NCBI RefSeq assembly: GCF_027947575.1
Contig: NZ_CP116256.1
Span: 6,262,001-6,326,000 of the forward strand
Origin: Streptomyces rubrogriseus
GTDB taxonomy: Bacteria > Actinomycetota > Actinomycetes > Streptomycetales > Streptomycetaceae
Length of the DNA: 64,000 nucleotides
Direction of reading: 5' to 3'
Shown piece by piece: positions 9,301-16,038 of the stretch. How positions within the stretch are numbered: the first letter of the stretch is position 1; every line of letters starts with the position of its first letter. Made by a program: the position numbers and the translations under genes. The notes under the pieces were generated by a model. It was given only the letters and a program-made list of their open reading frames with translations. It had not been told where the DNA came from and searched no databases.

Positions 9301-9492
9301 GCGGAGCTGCTGGCCTCGGCCCTGCCGTCCGGCCCGGGGGCCCCGGGCAGCGCGTACGGCACCGCCCCGGGCGCCCGTCCGTCCGCTCCCGGTCCGCGGG
9401 CCCGGGCCCTGGCCCTCGCGGCCACGGCGGCGGCCGCCGTGGGCACCGCGGCGGCGGCGACGGCGCTGGCCCGGAGCCTGCGCCGCCACTGA
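6361..9492 (+). CDS. FAD- and Fe-S-binding oxidoreductase (D-lactate/glycolate dehydrogenase type)
   Basis: 1043 aa fusion of an FAD-linked oxidase and an Fe-S/CCG module, the layout of Dld-II/GlcD-GlcF-like D-2-hydroxyacid dehydrogenases. The PCMH-type FAD domain is at about 40-260 (LSRGGGTSLAGQ, IGGMIGNNSCG); the FAD-oxidase C domain runs to about 540 (SGEHGDGQSRGE). Two 4Fe-4S clusters follow (CVGVGKC...CPSY at about 576-595, CLACKGCKKDC at about 641-651), then two CCG domains (CCGLTW near 790, CCGLAGNFG near 919). The C-terminal Ala-rich hydrophobic stretch (last 25 residues) may be a membrane anchor. GAAGGAG sits 5 bases before the ATG. A strong hairpin terminates the unit. Substrate is inferred only by family. 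Confidence 0.88.
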   Translation: MGALDLPGPVTREGAPPKVDTAALRDALRERVDGEVRFDAGSRAAYSTDASNFRQTPLGVVVPRTPEAGVEAVTVAREFGAPVLSRGGGTSLAGQCTNAGVVLDWSKYCTRVESVDPGARTCVVQPGIVLDDLNRQLAPHGLRYGPEPATHANCTIGGMIGNNSCGATAQAHGKVVDNIARLEVLLYDGTRFWCGRTDDEEYAEIERQGDLRATVYRRLRALRDTYGDEVRRRFPDVPRRVSGYNLDSLLPEFGFDVAGLLVGSESTLVTVVRAELKLVPVVKERSLLVLGFDSIDKAADAVPDILPHEPIALEGVDARLVRDERIKHLNPEALAEMPEGNAYLMVQFGGDTVEEADARAHRMLQAVHRSEHDADCAFLDDPSHEEDLWQVREAGLGATAHIPGKPDTFEGWEDSAVSPEKLGDYLRRLRGLFEEFGYLSDTGPSLYGHFGQGCVHTRIPFDLYTADGVATYRRFMERAADLVVEFGGSLSGEHGDGQSRGELLGRMFGDRLVEAFGRLKAVFDPLDRMNPGKVVAPYRLDDNLRLGGDWAPFEPRDLRFRFPHDGGSFSQAANRCVGVGKCRQHTSDGTVMCPSYQVTREEEHSTRGRARLLFEMLDGHGDGAIRDGWRSEEVKDALDLCLACKGCKKDCPADVDMATYKAEFLSHHYEGRPWRRPRSDWSMGWLPALAQVVGRTRLAPVVNALTHAPLLSKAAVLVAGVADREVPLFADETFERWFAEHEPEGDGHRGSVLLWPDTFTNHFHPHIGRAAVRVLEQAGWRVELPHEPLCCGLTWVSTGQLGTAERVLARTVRALAEHVRSGGLVVALEPSCTAVFRADATELFPGDQDVLRLAGQTVTLSELLTEHSPGYEPPRVPDRSARAVAQVHCHQHAVLGWEADRELLRRAGVDAERLDSGCCGLAGNFGFERGHLDVSEACAERVLLPRLREEDESTVVLADGFSCRTQIHEFDSGGHEGVHLAELLASALPSGPGAPGSAYGTAPGARPSAPGPRARALALAATAAAAVGTAAAATALARSLRRH

Positions 9493-9500
9493 GCCCGGAC

Positions 9501-9545
9501 ACGACGGACGGTCACCACCGAGGGTGCGGGGTGACCGTCCGTCGT
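9501..9545. terminator. 15-bp perfect hairpin terminator
   Basis: Positions 9501-9515 (ACGACGGACGGTCAC) and 9531-9545 are exact inverted copies around a 15-base loop, 8 bases after the FAD/Fe-S stop. It could also serve the convergent gene ending at 9599. Just beyond, 9549-9597 contains three imperfect direct copies of CGGGTGTGG(A/C)GTC. Confidence 0.8.
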
Positions 9546-9598
9546 ATCCGGGTGTGGAGTCCGGCCCGGGTGTGGAGTCCGTGTCCGGGTGTGGCGTC

Positions 9599-10066
9599 TC
9601 AGGCCCGGGACGAGGCCGCGTCCTGACGGCTCGCCAGGGCCCAGATCACGAACACGTCGATCGCCATCATGATCACGGACCAGACGGGCGCGTACGGCAG
9701 GAACAGGAACTGGGCGATCAGGCTCAGCGAGGCGAGGACGATACCCGCCACCCGCGCCCACGCCATGTTCTTGAGCACGCCGAACCCGGTGACGAACACG
9801 AGGGCGCCCAGGATGACGTGGACGATCCCCCAGCCGGTCAGGCTCATCTCGTAGACGTAGGTGCCGATACGGGCGTACACGTCGTCCTCGGCGATGGCCG
9901 CGATGCCCTGGAGGACGGCGAGCGCGCCGTTCAGCAACAGCAGTACGCCCGCGAAGACGACACCGCCGGTCACCCAGCCGCTGGTGCGGTCGCCCGAGCG
10001 CTGGGCCCAGGAGGCGTCGCCGCCGTGGGACGGCCGGCCGGGAGAGGGTTCGGCGTGCTGGCTCAT
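9599..10066 (-). CDS. Four-helix small membrane protein (DUF7144-like)
   Basis: 155 aa. A hydrophilic N-terminus of about 30 residues precedes four hydrophobic segments (about 33-57, 76-98, 101-122, 125-146), including GWGIVHVILGALVFVTGFGVL, the signature stretch I associate with the actinobacterial DUF7144 membrane family. Function unknown; probably plasma membrane. AAAGGA lies 8 bases before the ATG at 10066, which is preferred over an in-frame start 20 codons upstream. Monocistronic. Confidence 0.75.
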   Translation of the reverse strand: MSQHAEPSPGRPSHGGDASWAQRSGDRTSGWVTGGVVFAGVLLLLNGALAVLQGIAAIAEDDVYARIGTYVYEMSLTGWGIVHVILGALVFVTGFGVLKNMAWARVAGIVLASLSLIAQFLFLPYAPVWSVIMMAIDVFVIWALASRQDAASSRA

Positions 10067-10297
10067 GAGCGGAGTCCTTTCTGTGTCCCCCGTACGGGGC
10101 AGCTGCCCACCGGCGCCCGACGGCACCGACAGGTCATTCAGAGCCTGCGGGCGGCCGCGCTCCCCGGCCAGGCGGGTCCGCCGGACGGGTGAATCACTCG
10201 CCGGGCGTGCGCATGCGGACGCCCCCGGCCTCGCGTTAACTGAGCGGCACCCGCGGCCCCGGTGACCGACGGACCCGGGCGGGACGAAGGAGGGCGT

Positions 10298-10348
10298 GTG
10301 ACGAGTCGGCCGCTGCCCCGGCGGGGTCCGCGCGGACGGGTTCCGTGA
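10298..10348 (+). CDS. Possible 16-codon leader ORF ahead of the chloride channel
   Basis: GTG at 10298 follows a strong SD (GAAGGAGG, 10286-10293) and encodes VTSRPLPRRGPRGRVP, rich in Arg and Pro. Its TGA (10346-10348) overlaps the GTG of the channel gene (10345-10347) as GTGA. The channel start itself has only a weak SD, so ribosomes may arrive by coupling from this ORF. Arg/Pro codons could also stall ribosomes. Small ORFs can occur by chance; the case rests on the SD and the exact overlap. Confidence 0.45.
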   Translation: MTSRPLPRRGPRGRVP

Positions 10349-11691
10349 CCGCGCCGGCGAACGCCGTCCCGGACCGGGCGGAGCGGTCGCTGCGGCAGAC
10401 CCTGCTCAGCCCCGGCTACCGGCGGCTGTTGCTGCTGTGTGTGCTGCTGGGCGTGCCCATCGCGCTGGCCTGCTTCTTCTTCGTCGGGCTCCAGCACGAG
10501 TTGCAGCACTGGGTGTGGACGTCGCTGCCCGAGGCGGCCGGATACGACACCCCGCCGTGGTGGTGGCCGCTGCCCGCGCTGGTGCTCGCCGGGCTGATCC
10601 TGGCGCCGATCGTGACCCGGATGCCGGGCGGCGGCGGACATCTGCCGGTGAACGGCCTGGGCGGCGCGCCCGTGGGCCCCCGGGCGCTGCCCGGCGCGGT
10701 GCTGGCGGCGCTGGCCACGCTGCCGCTCGGCGTGGTGCTGGGGCCCGAGGCCCCGCTCATGGCCGTCGGCAGCGGGCTCGCCCTGCTGGCGGTGCGGCGG
10801 GCGGGCGCGGGCGGCGACCAGCGGGCGAGCGCGATCCTCGCCACGGCCGGCTCCACCGCCGCGATCTCCACCATCCTCGGCGGCCCGATCGCGGCGGCGG
10901 TGCTGCTCATCGAGGGGGCGGGGCTGGCCGGCACCCAGCTGGTCGCCCTGCTGCTGCCCTGTCTGCTGGCCAGCGCGGCCGGCGCCCTGGTCTTCACCGG
11001 CTTCGGGCAGTGGACGGGGCTGGAGATCGGCGCGCTGAGTCTGCCCGACCTGCCGCCGCAGGCCAACCCGGACGCGGGTGACTTCCTGTGGGGCCTGCCC
11101 ACCGCGGCCCTGATCGCCGTACTGGTGACGCTGGCCCGGGCGCTGGGCCGCCGCACCGTCTCCTGGACCCGGCGGCAAACGGCCGCCCGCACCGTCGCCT
11201 GCGCCACCGCGGTCGGCGTCTGTGTCGCGGCGTACGCGCTGATCACCGGCCGTTCCCCGGCCGAGGCGGCGCTGTCCGGCCAGGCCACCCTCGCCCAGCT
11301 CGCCGCGCACCCGCACGCCTGGTCCGTGGGGGCACTCGTGGCGCTGGTCGCCTGCAAGGGGCTGGCCTGGGGCATCGCGCTGGGCGCACTGCGCGGCGGC
11401 CCGATCTTCCCGGCCGTCCTGCTGGGCGCGGCGACGGCCCTGGCCTGCTCCGGGCTGCCGGGCTTCGGCGCCACCCCGGCCCTCGCCCTCGGCATCGCCG
11501 CCGCGGCGGCCGCGGTGACGGGGCTGCCGCTGGCCAGCTCGGTCCTGGCGGTGCTGCTGATGGGCCGGGACTCCCACGACCAGATGCCGCTGATCGTCAT
11601 GGCCTCGGTCGTCGCGTTCGTCGTGGCCCAGCTGGTGCGCCGGACCGACCGGGAGGCGGCCGGGGCCCCGGCGACGGGAGGGGGGCGGTGA
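10345..11691 (+). CDS. ClC-family chloride channel/transporter
   Basis: 448 aa polytopic protein of the voltage-gated chloride channel family. It has GPEAPL at about 133-138 (equivalent to the GxEGP selectivity motif, with Ala-Pro in place of Gly-Pro), GGPIAAAVLLIE near 190 and GGPIFPAVLLG near 351. The glutamate of GPEAP is the gating/proton glutamate, so exchange is possible. Ten or more hydrophobic helices are evident. The start is GTG at 10345, overlapped by the stop of a short leader ORF. The stop (11689-11691) overlaps the GTG of the potassium channel, so the anion and cation channels are made together. Confidence 0.85.
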   Translation: MTAPANAVPDRAERSLRQTLLSPGYRRLLLLCVLLGVPIALACFFFVGLQHELQHWVWTSLPEAAGYDTPPWWWPLPALVLAGLILAPIVTRMPGGGGHLPVNGLGGAPVGPRALPGAVLAALATLPLGVVLGPEAPLMAVGSGLALLAVRRAGAGGDQRASAILATAGSTAAISTILGGPIAAAVLLIEGAGLAGTQLVALLLPCLLASAAGALVFTGFGQWTGLEIGALSLPDLPPQANPDAGDFLWGLPTAALIAVLVTLARALGRRTVSWTRRQTAARTVACATAVGVCVAAYALITGRSPAEAALSGQATLAQLAAHPHAWSVGALVALVACKGLAWGIALGALRGGPIFPAVLLGAATALACSGLPGFGATPALALGIAAAAAAVTGLPLASSVLAVLLMGRDSHDQMPLIVMASVVAFVVAQLVRRTDREAAGAPATGGGR

Positions 11692-12251
11692 AGGACCGCG
11701 CCGGCCGGAGGATCCGCCGGACCGCACACCCTCGCACCGGCTGGCGAGCCGCCCGGCCCTGGCTCGTACGCGCCGGCATCGCGGCCGCGGTGGTGGTGGC
11801 GTACTTCCTGCTCCCGCTCGACCACCTGGGCCCGCAACGGCCGGTGCTGAGCTGGGTGCTGTTCGCCCTGCTGCTGACCGTGGTGGCGGTCCTGCTGCTC
11901 CGGCAGATCCGGCACGTCTTCCTCGACCGTCCGGACAGCCGGCCGGGGGTGGTCATCTCGCTGCTGATCGTGCTGTCCGTGCACGTCTTCTCGGCCACGT
12001 ACTACGCCCTCGCCAAGGAGCCGGGCCAGTTCAGCGGACTGCACACCCGGCTCGACGCGCTGTACTTCACCGTGGTGACGCTCGCCACCGTCGGGTACGG
12101 GGACATCACCCCGCGGGGCCAGGCCGCGCGGCTGGTGACCGTCCTGCAGATCACCTACAGCTTCGTCTTCCTCACGGCCGCCGCCACCGCGCTCACCACC
12201 CGTATGCGGGACAGGGTGGTCCGGGGGCCACAGCGGGGCCGCTCGCGCTGA
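11688..12251 (+). CDS. Two-pore-helix type potassium channel protein (TVGYGD)
   Basis: 187 aa. Membrane segments lie at about 25-44, 53-72, 88-108 and 148-170, with the pore loop between the last two carrying the K+ selectivity filter TVGYGD at 134-139. The last pair plus loop is the Ion_trans_2 pore; the first pair is extra. No cytoplasmic RCK/TrkA domain is present, so gating is by voltage or an unknown partner. The GTG start overlaps the ClC stop; GGGAGGGGGG is the SD. Co-production with a Cl- transporter suggests a role in turgor or membrane potential (inference). Confidence 0.85.
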   Translation: MKDRAGRRIRRTAHPRTGWRAARPWLVRAGIAAAVVVAYFLLPLDHLGPQRPVLSWVLFALLLTVVAVLLLRQIRHVFLDRPDSRPGVVISLLIVLSVHVFSATYYALAKEPGQFSGLHTRLDALYFTVVTLATVGYGDITPRGQAARLVTVLQITYSFVFLTAAATALTTRMRDRVVRGPQRGRSR

Positions 12252-12259
12252 GGCGGGCC

Positions 12260-12290
12260 TTGAAGGTGCCGCCGCGTCACCTTCTAGCCT
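12260..12290 (+). promoter_or_regulatory. MerR-type promoter with 19-bp spacer and operator dyad
   Basis: TTGAAG (12260-12265), a 19-base spacer and TAGCCT (12285-12290). The dyad GAAGGTG (12262-12268)/CACCTTC (12278-12284) is a perfect 7-bp inverted repeat inside the spacer. Overlong 19-bp spacers with a central dyad are the hallmark of MerR-activated promoters, so the downstream regulator most likely controls itself here. The predicted transcript starts about 20 bases before its ATG. Confidence 0.75.
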
Positions 12291-12315
12291 CGGTCGCAGA
12301 CCCAGGAGGAGCCCC

Positions 12316-12909
12316 ATGACGCACGCGACCGACGGAACCCGGCGCATCGGCGCACTCGCGCGGGAGACCGGGCTGAGCATCCGCACCCTGCGCTACTACG
12401 ACCGGCTCGGCCTGCTCACCCCGTCCGCCCGCACCGAGGGCGGCCACCGCTGCTACGACGCCGGCGACGTCCGGCGTCTGCACCGCGTCCTGGCGCTGCG
12501 CGGTTTCGGGCTTCCGCTGGCCCGGATCCGCGCGGTGCTGGACGCCGAACCGGACCACGATCCGGCGGAGCTGATCCGGCGGCAGCTCGGCGTCGTCGAG
12601 GAGCGGCTGCGGCAGACGGCCGAGCTGCGGATCCGGCTGCTGGGTGTGCTGGGCGCGCTGGACGCCGCCGCGGACGGCTCGTCCGAGGCCCTGCTGGGCG
12701 TGATCGAGGAGATGACCGCCGTGGAACGTCCCCTGACCCCGGAGCAGGTCGCCGGTCTCGGCGAGGCGCGCCGCCGCTGGGCCGAGTCGCTCGGCGAGGA
12801 GGAGTTGCGTGCTCTGCACCACAGGCGTGCGGAGATCTTCGCCACGATGGGCGAGGACGAGCGGCGCCGGCTGACGGACCGGCGGCGCCGGGCGTTCGCG
12901 CAGCCCTGA
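12316..12909 (+). CDS. MerR-family transcriptional regulator
   Basis: 197 aa. The N-terminal winged helix-turn-helix (RIGALARETGLSIRTLRYYD, about 10-29) continues to HRCYDAGDVRRLHRVLALR, then the dimerisation helix around 80-125 and a C-terminal helical domain to 197. There is no cysteine-rich metal loop, so the signal is more likely an organic ligand or none. AGGAGGAGCCCC precedes the ATG. The promoter directly upstream carries the 19-bp MerR spacer and a matching dyad, indicating autoregulation. No obvious target beyond itself; the next unit is driven by a riboswitch. Confidence 0.88.
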   Translation: MTHATDGTRRIGALARETGLSIRTLRYYDRLGLLTPSARTEGGHRCYDAGDVRRLHRVLALRGFGLPLARIRAVLDAEPDHDPAELIRRQLGVVEERLRQTAELRIRLLGVLGALDAAADGSSEALLGVIEEMTAVERPLTPEQVAGLGEARRRWAESLGEEELRALHHRRAEIFATMGEDERRRLTDRRRRAFAQP

Positions 12910-12956
12910 GGCATGTTCGGCGGCCCGGCGGAGGGTGCGCGGGGCCCGAGGCCTGC

Positions 12957-12986
12957 TTGTGCCCACCCCGGTGGGAGCACTACTGT
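12957..12986 (+). promoter_or_regulatory. Candidate promoter of the cobalt-transport operon
   Basis: TTGTGC (12957-12962), an 18-base spacer and TACTGT (12981-12986). Transcription would begin near 12992, exactly where helix P1 of the riboswitch starts, which supports the assignment. Match to consensus is moderate. Confidence 0.5.
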
Positions 12987-12991
12987 CGCCA

Positions 12992-13329
12992 CGCCTTGGT
13001 GAACGGGAAACCGGTGTGATGCCGGTGCGGCCCTCGCCACTGTGAATCGGGAAGTCCGGCTCCGGCCCTGGGGCCTGTCGTCACATTCCCGTCGTCCGCC
13101 CGAAGGGCGGGCCCAGCGGCGTCAGGTGCGTGCTCTCGGCGTGCCGGGCGTCGACCGGCGTACTGGTTGTACGTGGTCGGCGCCCGGTGCGGCGAGAGTG
13201 CGTGCATGGCGTCGCCGGGCAGGCGGGAATGTGACGACAGACCCCAACGGGCAGCCACTGGATCGCTTGCGGTCCGGGAAGGCGGAGCACGGGCGGTGGT
13301 ACCCGTAAGCCAGGAGACCGGCCAAGGCG
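12992..13329 (+). ncRNA. Adenosylcobalamin riboswitch with an enlarged peripheral arm
   Basis: Cis-acting B12 sensor for cbiMNQO. P1 pairs CGCCTTGG (12992-12999) with CCAAGGCG (13322-13329). The conserved core GGGAAACCGGTGTGATGCC (13005-13023) and GCCACTGTGA (13036-13045) are present, and the B12 box AAGCCAGGAGACCGGCC lies at 13307-13323. Between core and box is a very long arm: 13070-13091 pairs with 13224-13245 (21 of 22 positions), and inside it 13141-13156 pairs with 13175-13190 (16 of 16 with three G-U). The aptamer spans about 338 bases against roughly 200 for most members. No T-run terminator precedes cbiM, so control by occlusion of translation initiation is the likelier mode. Confidence 0.92.
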
Positions 13330-13370
13330 CGTCGTCCATCCACGAGGTGCTGGAGAGGGTCTGCCGAGTC

Positions 13371-14069
13371 ATGCACATAGCCGAGGGCTTTCTGCCACCG
13401 GCGCACGCGATCGCCTGGGGTGTCGCGTCCGCGCCGTTCGTCGTCCACGGAGTCCGGTCACTCACCCGTGAGGTCAGGGAGCACCCGGAGAGCACCTTGC
13501 TCCTCGGTGCCTCCGGAGCCTTCACGTTCGTCCTGTCGGCCCTGAAGCTGCCGTCCGTCACCGGGAGTTGCTCGCACCCGACCGGCACCGGTCTGGGCGC
13601 GATCCTGTTCCGGCCGCCGATCATGGCGGTCCTGGGCACCATCACCCTGCTCTTCCAGGCGCTGCTGCTCGCCCACGGCGGGCTGACCACGCTCGGCGCC
13701 AACGTCTTCTCGATGGCGATCGTCGGTCCCTGGGCCGGGTACGGCGTCTACCGGCTGCTGCGCCGCTTTGACGTGCCGTTGATGGTCACCGTGTTCTTCG
13801 GCGCGTTCGTCGCCGACCTGTCCACGTACTGCGTGACCAGCGTGCAGCTGGCGCTGGCCTTCCCGGACCCGAGCAGCGGGTTCCTGGGCGCGCTCGGCAA
13901 GTTCGGCTCGATCTTCGCCGTCACGCAGATTCCGCTGGCGGTGAGCGAGGGCCTGCTCACGGTGATCGTGATGCGGCTGCTCGTGCAGTCCAGCAAGGGC
14001 GAACTGACCCGGCGCGGAGTGCTGTTGACCCGGTCCGGCGAGCGGAAGCAGGAGGCGGTGGCCCGATGA
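13371..14069 (+). CDS. cbiM: CbiM, cobalt ECF transporter substrate-specific membrane subunit
   Basis: 232 aa. It begins [17 protein letters not shown]; the Met-His N-terminus is essential in CbiM because the amino group and His2 coordinate Co2+, which fixes the start at 13371. The conserved [19 protein letters not shown] follows at about 65-83 with six or seven membrane helices. It imports Co2+ for cobalamin synthesis together with CbiN, CbiQ and CbiO. SD GGAGAGG is 13-15 bases upstream, a long spacing that leaves room for riboswitch control. The stop overlaps cbiN as ATGA. Confidence 0.95.
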   Translation: MHIAEGFLPPAHAIAWGVASAPFVVHGVRSLTREVREHPESTLLLGASGAFTFVLSALKLPSVTGSCSHPTGTGLGAILFRPPIMAVLGTITLLFQALLLAHGGLTTLGANVFSMAIVGPWAGYGVYRLLRRFDVPLMVTVFFGAFVADLSTYCVTSVQLALAFPDPSSGFLGALGKFGSIFAVTQIPLAVSEGLLTVIVMRLLVQSSKGELTRRGVLLTRSGERKQEAVAR

Positions 14070-14422
14070 GCCGCAACGCGAGGATCAACGCCCTGCTGCT
14101 GCTCGCCGTGGCCGCGCTGGCGGTGCTGCCGCTGGTGCTGGGGCTCGGCGACCACAAGGAGGAGCCGTTCGCCGGGGCCGACGCGGAGGCGGAGACGGCG
14201 ATCACCGAGATCGAACCGGACTACGAACCGTGGTTCTCCCCGCTGTACGAACCCCCGTCCGGGGAGATCGAGTCGGCGCTGTTCGCCCTTCAGGCCGCGC
14301 TCGGCGCGGGCGTGCTGGCGTACTACTTCGGCCTGCGCCGGGGCCGACGGCAGGGCGAGGAGCGGGCGGTGGCGGCCGCCGAGGCCGCGGCGGCACCGCG
14401 GGACACCCCCGAAGGGGACTGA
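14066..14422 (+). CDS. cbiN: CbiN, cobalt ECF transporter accessory subunit
   Basis: 118 aa with two membrane helices (about 8-27 and 75-95) and an extracytoplasmic loop containing [20 protein letters not shown] at about 51-70, the standard CbiN signature. Known role: it couples with CbiM to allow metal insertion. ATG overlaps the cbiM TGA. The C-terminal tail is Ala/Glu-rich. The stop is followed immediately by the cbiQ start (TGAGTG). Confidence 0.94.
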   Translation: MSRNARINALLLLAVAALAVLPLVLGLGDHKEEPFAGADAEAETAITEIEPDYEPWFSPLYEPPSGEIESALFALQAALGAGVLAYYFGLRRGRRQGEERAVAAAEAAAAPRDTPEGD

Positions 14423-15172
14423 GTGCTGCCGATCGACGCGGCGGCGCACGGCAGTCGCTGGCGCCGCCGCCATCCCGTGGACAAGGCCGTGCTCGGTCTA
14501 GGCCTGACCGTGCTCGCGATCTCGCTGCCGCCCTGGCCGGGCGCGGCGCTGGTACTGGTGACGGCGCTGACGGTGCTGCTCGGCCCGGCGGGCGTGCCCG
14601 CGCGCCGGCTGTGGCGGGCGTACCGGGTGCCGCTGGGCTTCTGCGTGACGGGTGCGCTGCCGCTGCTGGTGCAGGTCGGGGGCCCGGACGGGTTCCTGAC
14701 GGCGGCCGACGGCGGTGCGGTGCGCGCGGGTGGGTTGCTGCTGCGCACCTCGGCGGCCTCGCTGGGGGTGCTGCTGTTCGCGTTCACCACGCCGATGTCG
14801 GACCTGTTGCCGCGCCTGGTGCGGGCCGGGGTGCCCGCGCCGGTCGTGGACGTGGCGCTGGTGACGTACCGGATGAGTTTCCTGCTGCTGGACTCGGTGC
14901 GCCGGATCCGGCAGGCGCAGGCCGCGCGGCTCGGACACACCACCCGGGCGGCGACCTGGCGTTCGCTCGGCGGGCTCGGCGCCACCGCGTTCGTGCGGGC
15001 CTTCGACCGGGCGGCGCGGCTCCAGTCGGGGCTCGCCGGGCGCGGTTACGACGGCACCCTGCGTGTGCTGGTGCCCGAGGCCCGCGTGTCGGTGCCGTTC
15101 ACGGCGGCGAGCGTCGCGCTCCTCGCGGCGCTGGCCGCCCTCACCCTCGTACTGGAAGGACCCCTGTCGTGA
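14423..15172 (+). CDS. cbiQ: CbiQ, cobalt ECF transporter T-component
   Basis: 249 aa membrane coupling protein that transmits ATPase motion to CbiM. Four or more hydrophobic helices lie in the N-terminal 130 residues. The cytoplasmic coupling helices follow, with QAQAARLGH near 168 and the second Ala-Arg-Gly-like motif AGRGYDGT (about 202-209). GTG directly abuts the cbiN stop. Its own TGA (15170-15172) overlaps the cbiO GTG. Confidence 0.92.
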   Translation: MLPIDAAAHGSRWRRRHPVDKAVLGLGLTVLAISLPPWPGAALVLVTALTVLLGPAGVPARRLWRAYRVPLGFCVTGALPLLVQVGGPDGFLTAADGGAVRAGGLLLRTSAASLGVLLFAFTTPMSDLLPRLVRAGVPAPVVDVALVTYRMSFLLLDSVRRIRQAQAARLGHTTRAATWRSLGGLGATAFVRAFDRAARLQSGLAGRGYDGTLRVLVPEARVSVPFTAASVALLAALAALTLVLEGPLS

Positions 15173-16023
15173 GCGGACCGGCGCAGCCCTCGGAACCGGC
15201 CCCGGCCCTGGTCGCCCTGCGGGGCGCGTCGTTCGCGTACGAGGAGGGTCCGGACGTGCTGACGGGCCTGGACTTCGCGGTGCGCGAGGGGCGCGCGCTG
15301 GCGCTGCTCGGGCGCAACGGCAGTGGCAAGACCACGCTGATGCGGCTGCTCAGCGGCGGACTGAGGCCGCGTACGGGGGCGTTGACGCTCGGCGGGGAGC
15401 CGGTGACCTACGACCGCAAGGGTCTGACCCGGCTGCGGACCACGGTGCAGCTGGTGGTGCAGGACCCGGACGACCAGCTCTTCGCGGCCTCGGTCGGCCA
15501 GGACGTGTCCTTCGGTCCGCTGAACCTGGGGCTGCCCGACGCGGAGGTGCGCTCCCGGGTCGGGGAGGCGCTCGCCGCGCTCGACATCGCGGCGCTGGCC
15601 GAGCGGCCCACGCACCTGCTGTCGTACGGGCAGCGCAAGCGGACCGCGATCGCCGGGGCGGTCGCGATGCGGCCCCGGGTGCTGGTCCTCGACGAGCCGA
15701 CCGCGGGGCTCGACCCGGACGGGCAGGAGCGGCTGCTGGCCACCCTGGACGGGCTGCGCGCGGGCGGCACCACCGTGGTGATGGCCACCCACGACGTCGA
15801 CCTCGCCCTGCGCTGGTCCGACGACGCCGCCCTGCTCACCCCGGACGGTGTGCGCACCGGCCCGACCGCCGAGACGCTGGCCCGCACCGACCTGCTGCGG
15901 CGGGCCGGGCTGCGGCTGCCCTGGGGCGTCGCGGCGACCGGGCTGCTGCGGGCGCGGGGCCTGTTGGCGGACTCGGCGACGGGCCCGCGTACGGCGGAGG
16001 AGCTGGCGGCGCTGGCCGAGTGA
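15169..16023 (+). CDS. cbiO: CbiO, cobalt ECF transporter ATPase
   Basis: 284 aa ABC ATPase. Walker A GRNGSGKT at about 48-55, Q-loop VVQDPDDQLF near 97-106, signature LSYGQRK near 149 (LSYGQ as usual in EcfA proteins), Walker B VLVLDEPTAGLD near 169-180 and switch His in ATHDVDLAL. GTG overlaps the cbiQ stop. A C-terminal extension of about 45 residues after the switch region is typical of CbiO. It is the last gene of the riboswitch operon; the convergent MFS gene ends only 15 bases away, without a clear terminator. Confidence 0.94.
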   Translation: MSGPAQPSEPAPALVALRGASFAYEEGPDVLTGLDFAVREGRALALLGRNGSGKTTLMRLLSGGLRPRTGALTLGGEPVTYDRKGLTRLRTTVQLVVQDPDDQLFAASVGQDVSFGPLNLGLPDAEVRSRVGEALAALDIAALAERPTHLLSYGQRKRTAIAGAVAMRPRVLVLDEPTAGLDPDGQERLLATLDGLRAGGTTVVMATHDVDLALRWSDDAALLTPDGVRTGPTAETLARTDLLRRAGLRLPWGVAATGLLRARGLLADSATGPRTAEELAALAE

Positions 16024-16038
16024 CGGCGCTGCCCGGGG

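Noticed and set aside
6343..9489. Open frame of about 1050 codons on the minus strand opposite the FAD/Fe-S gene
   Set aside because: It is the antisense shadow of a GC-biased gene: no domain, His/Gln/Arg-rich, and no SD. The plus-strand frame carries all catalytic motifs.
13042..13308. Short open frames inside the riboswitch region
   Set aside because: They cover paired stems and the B12 box; the third-position bias is weak and no SD precedes them.
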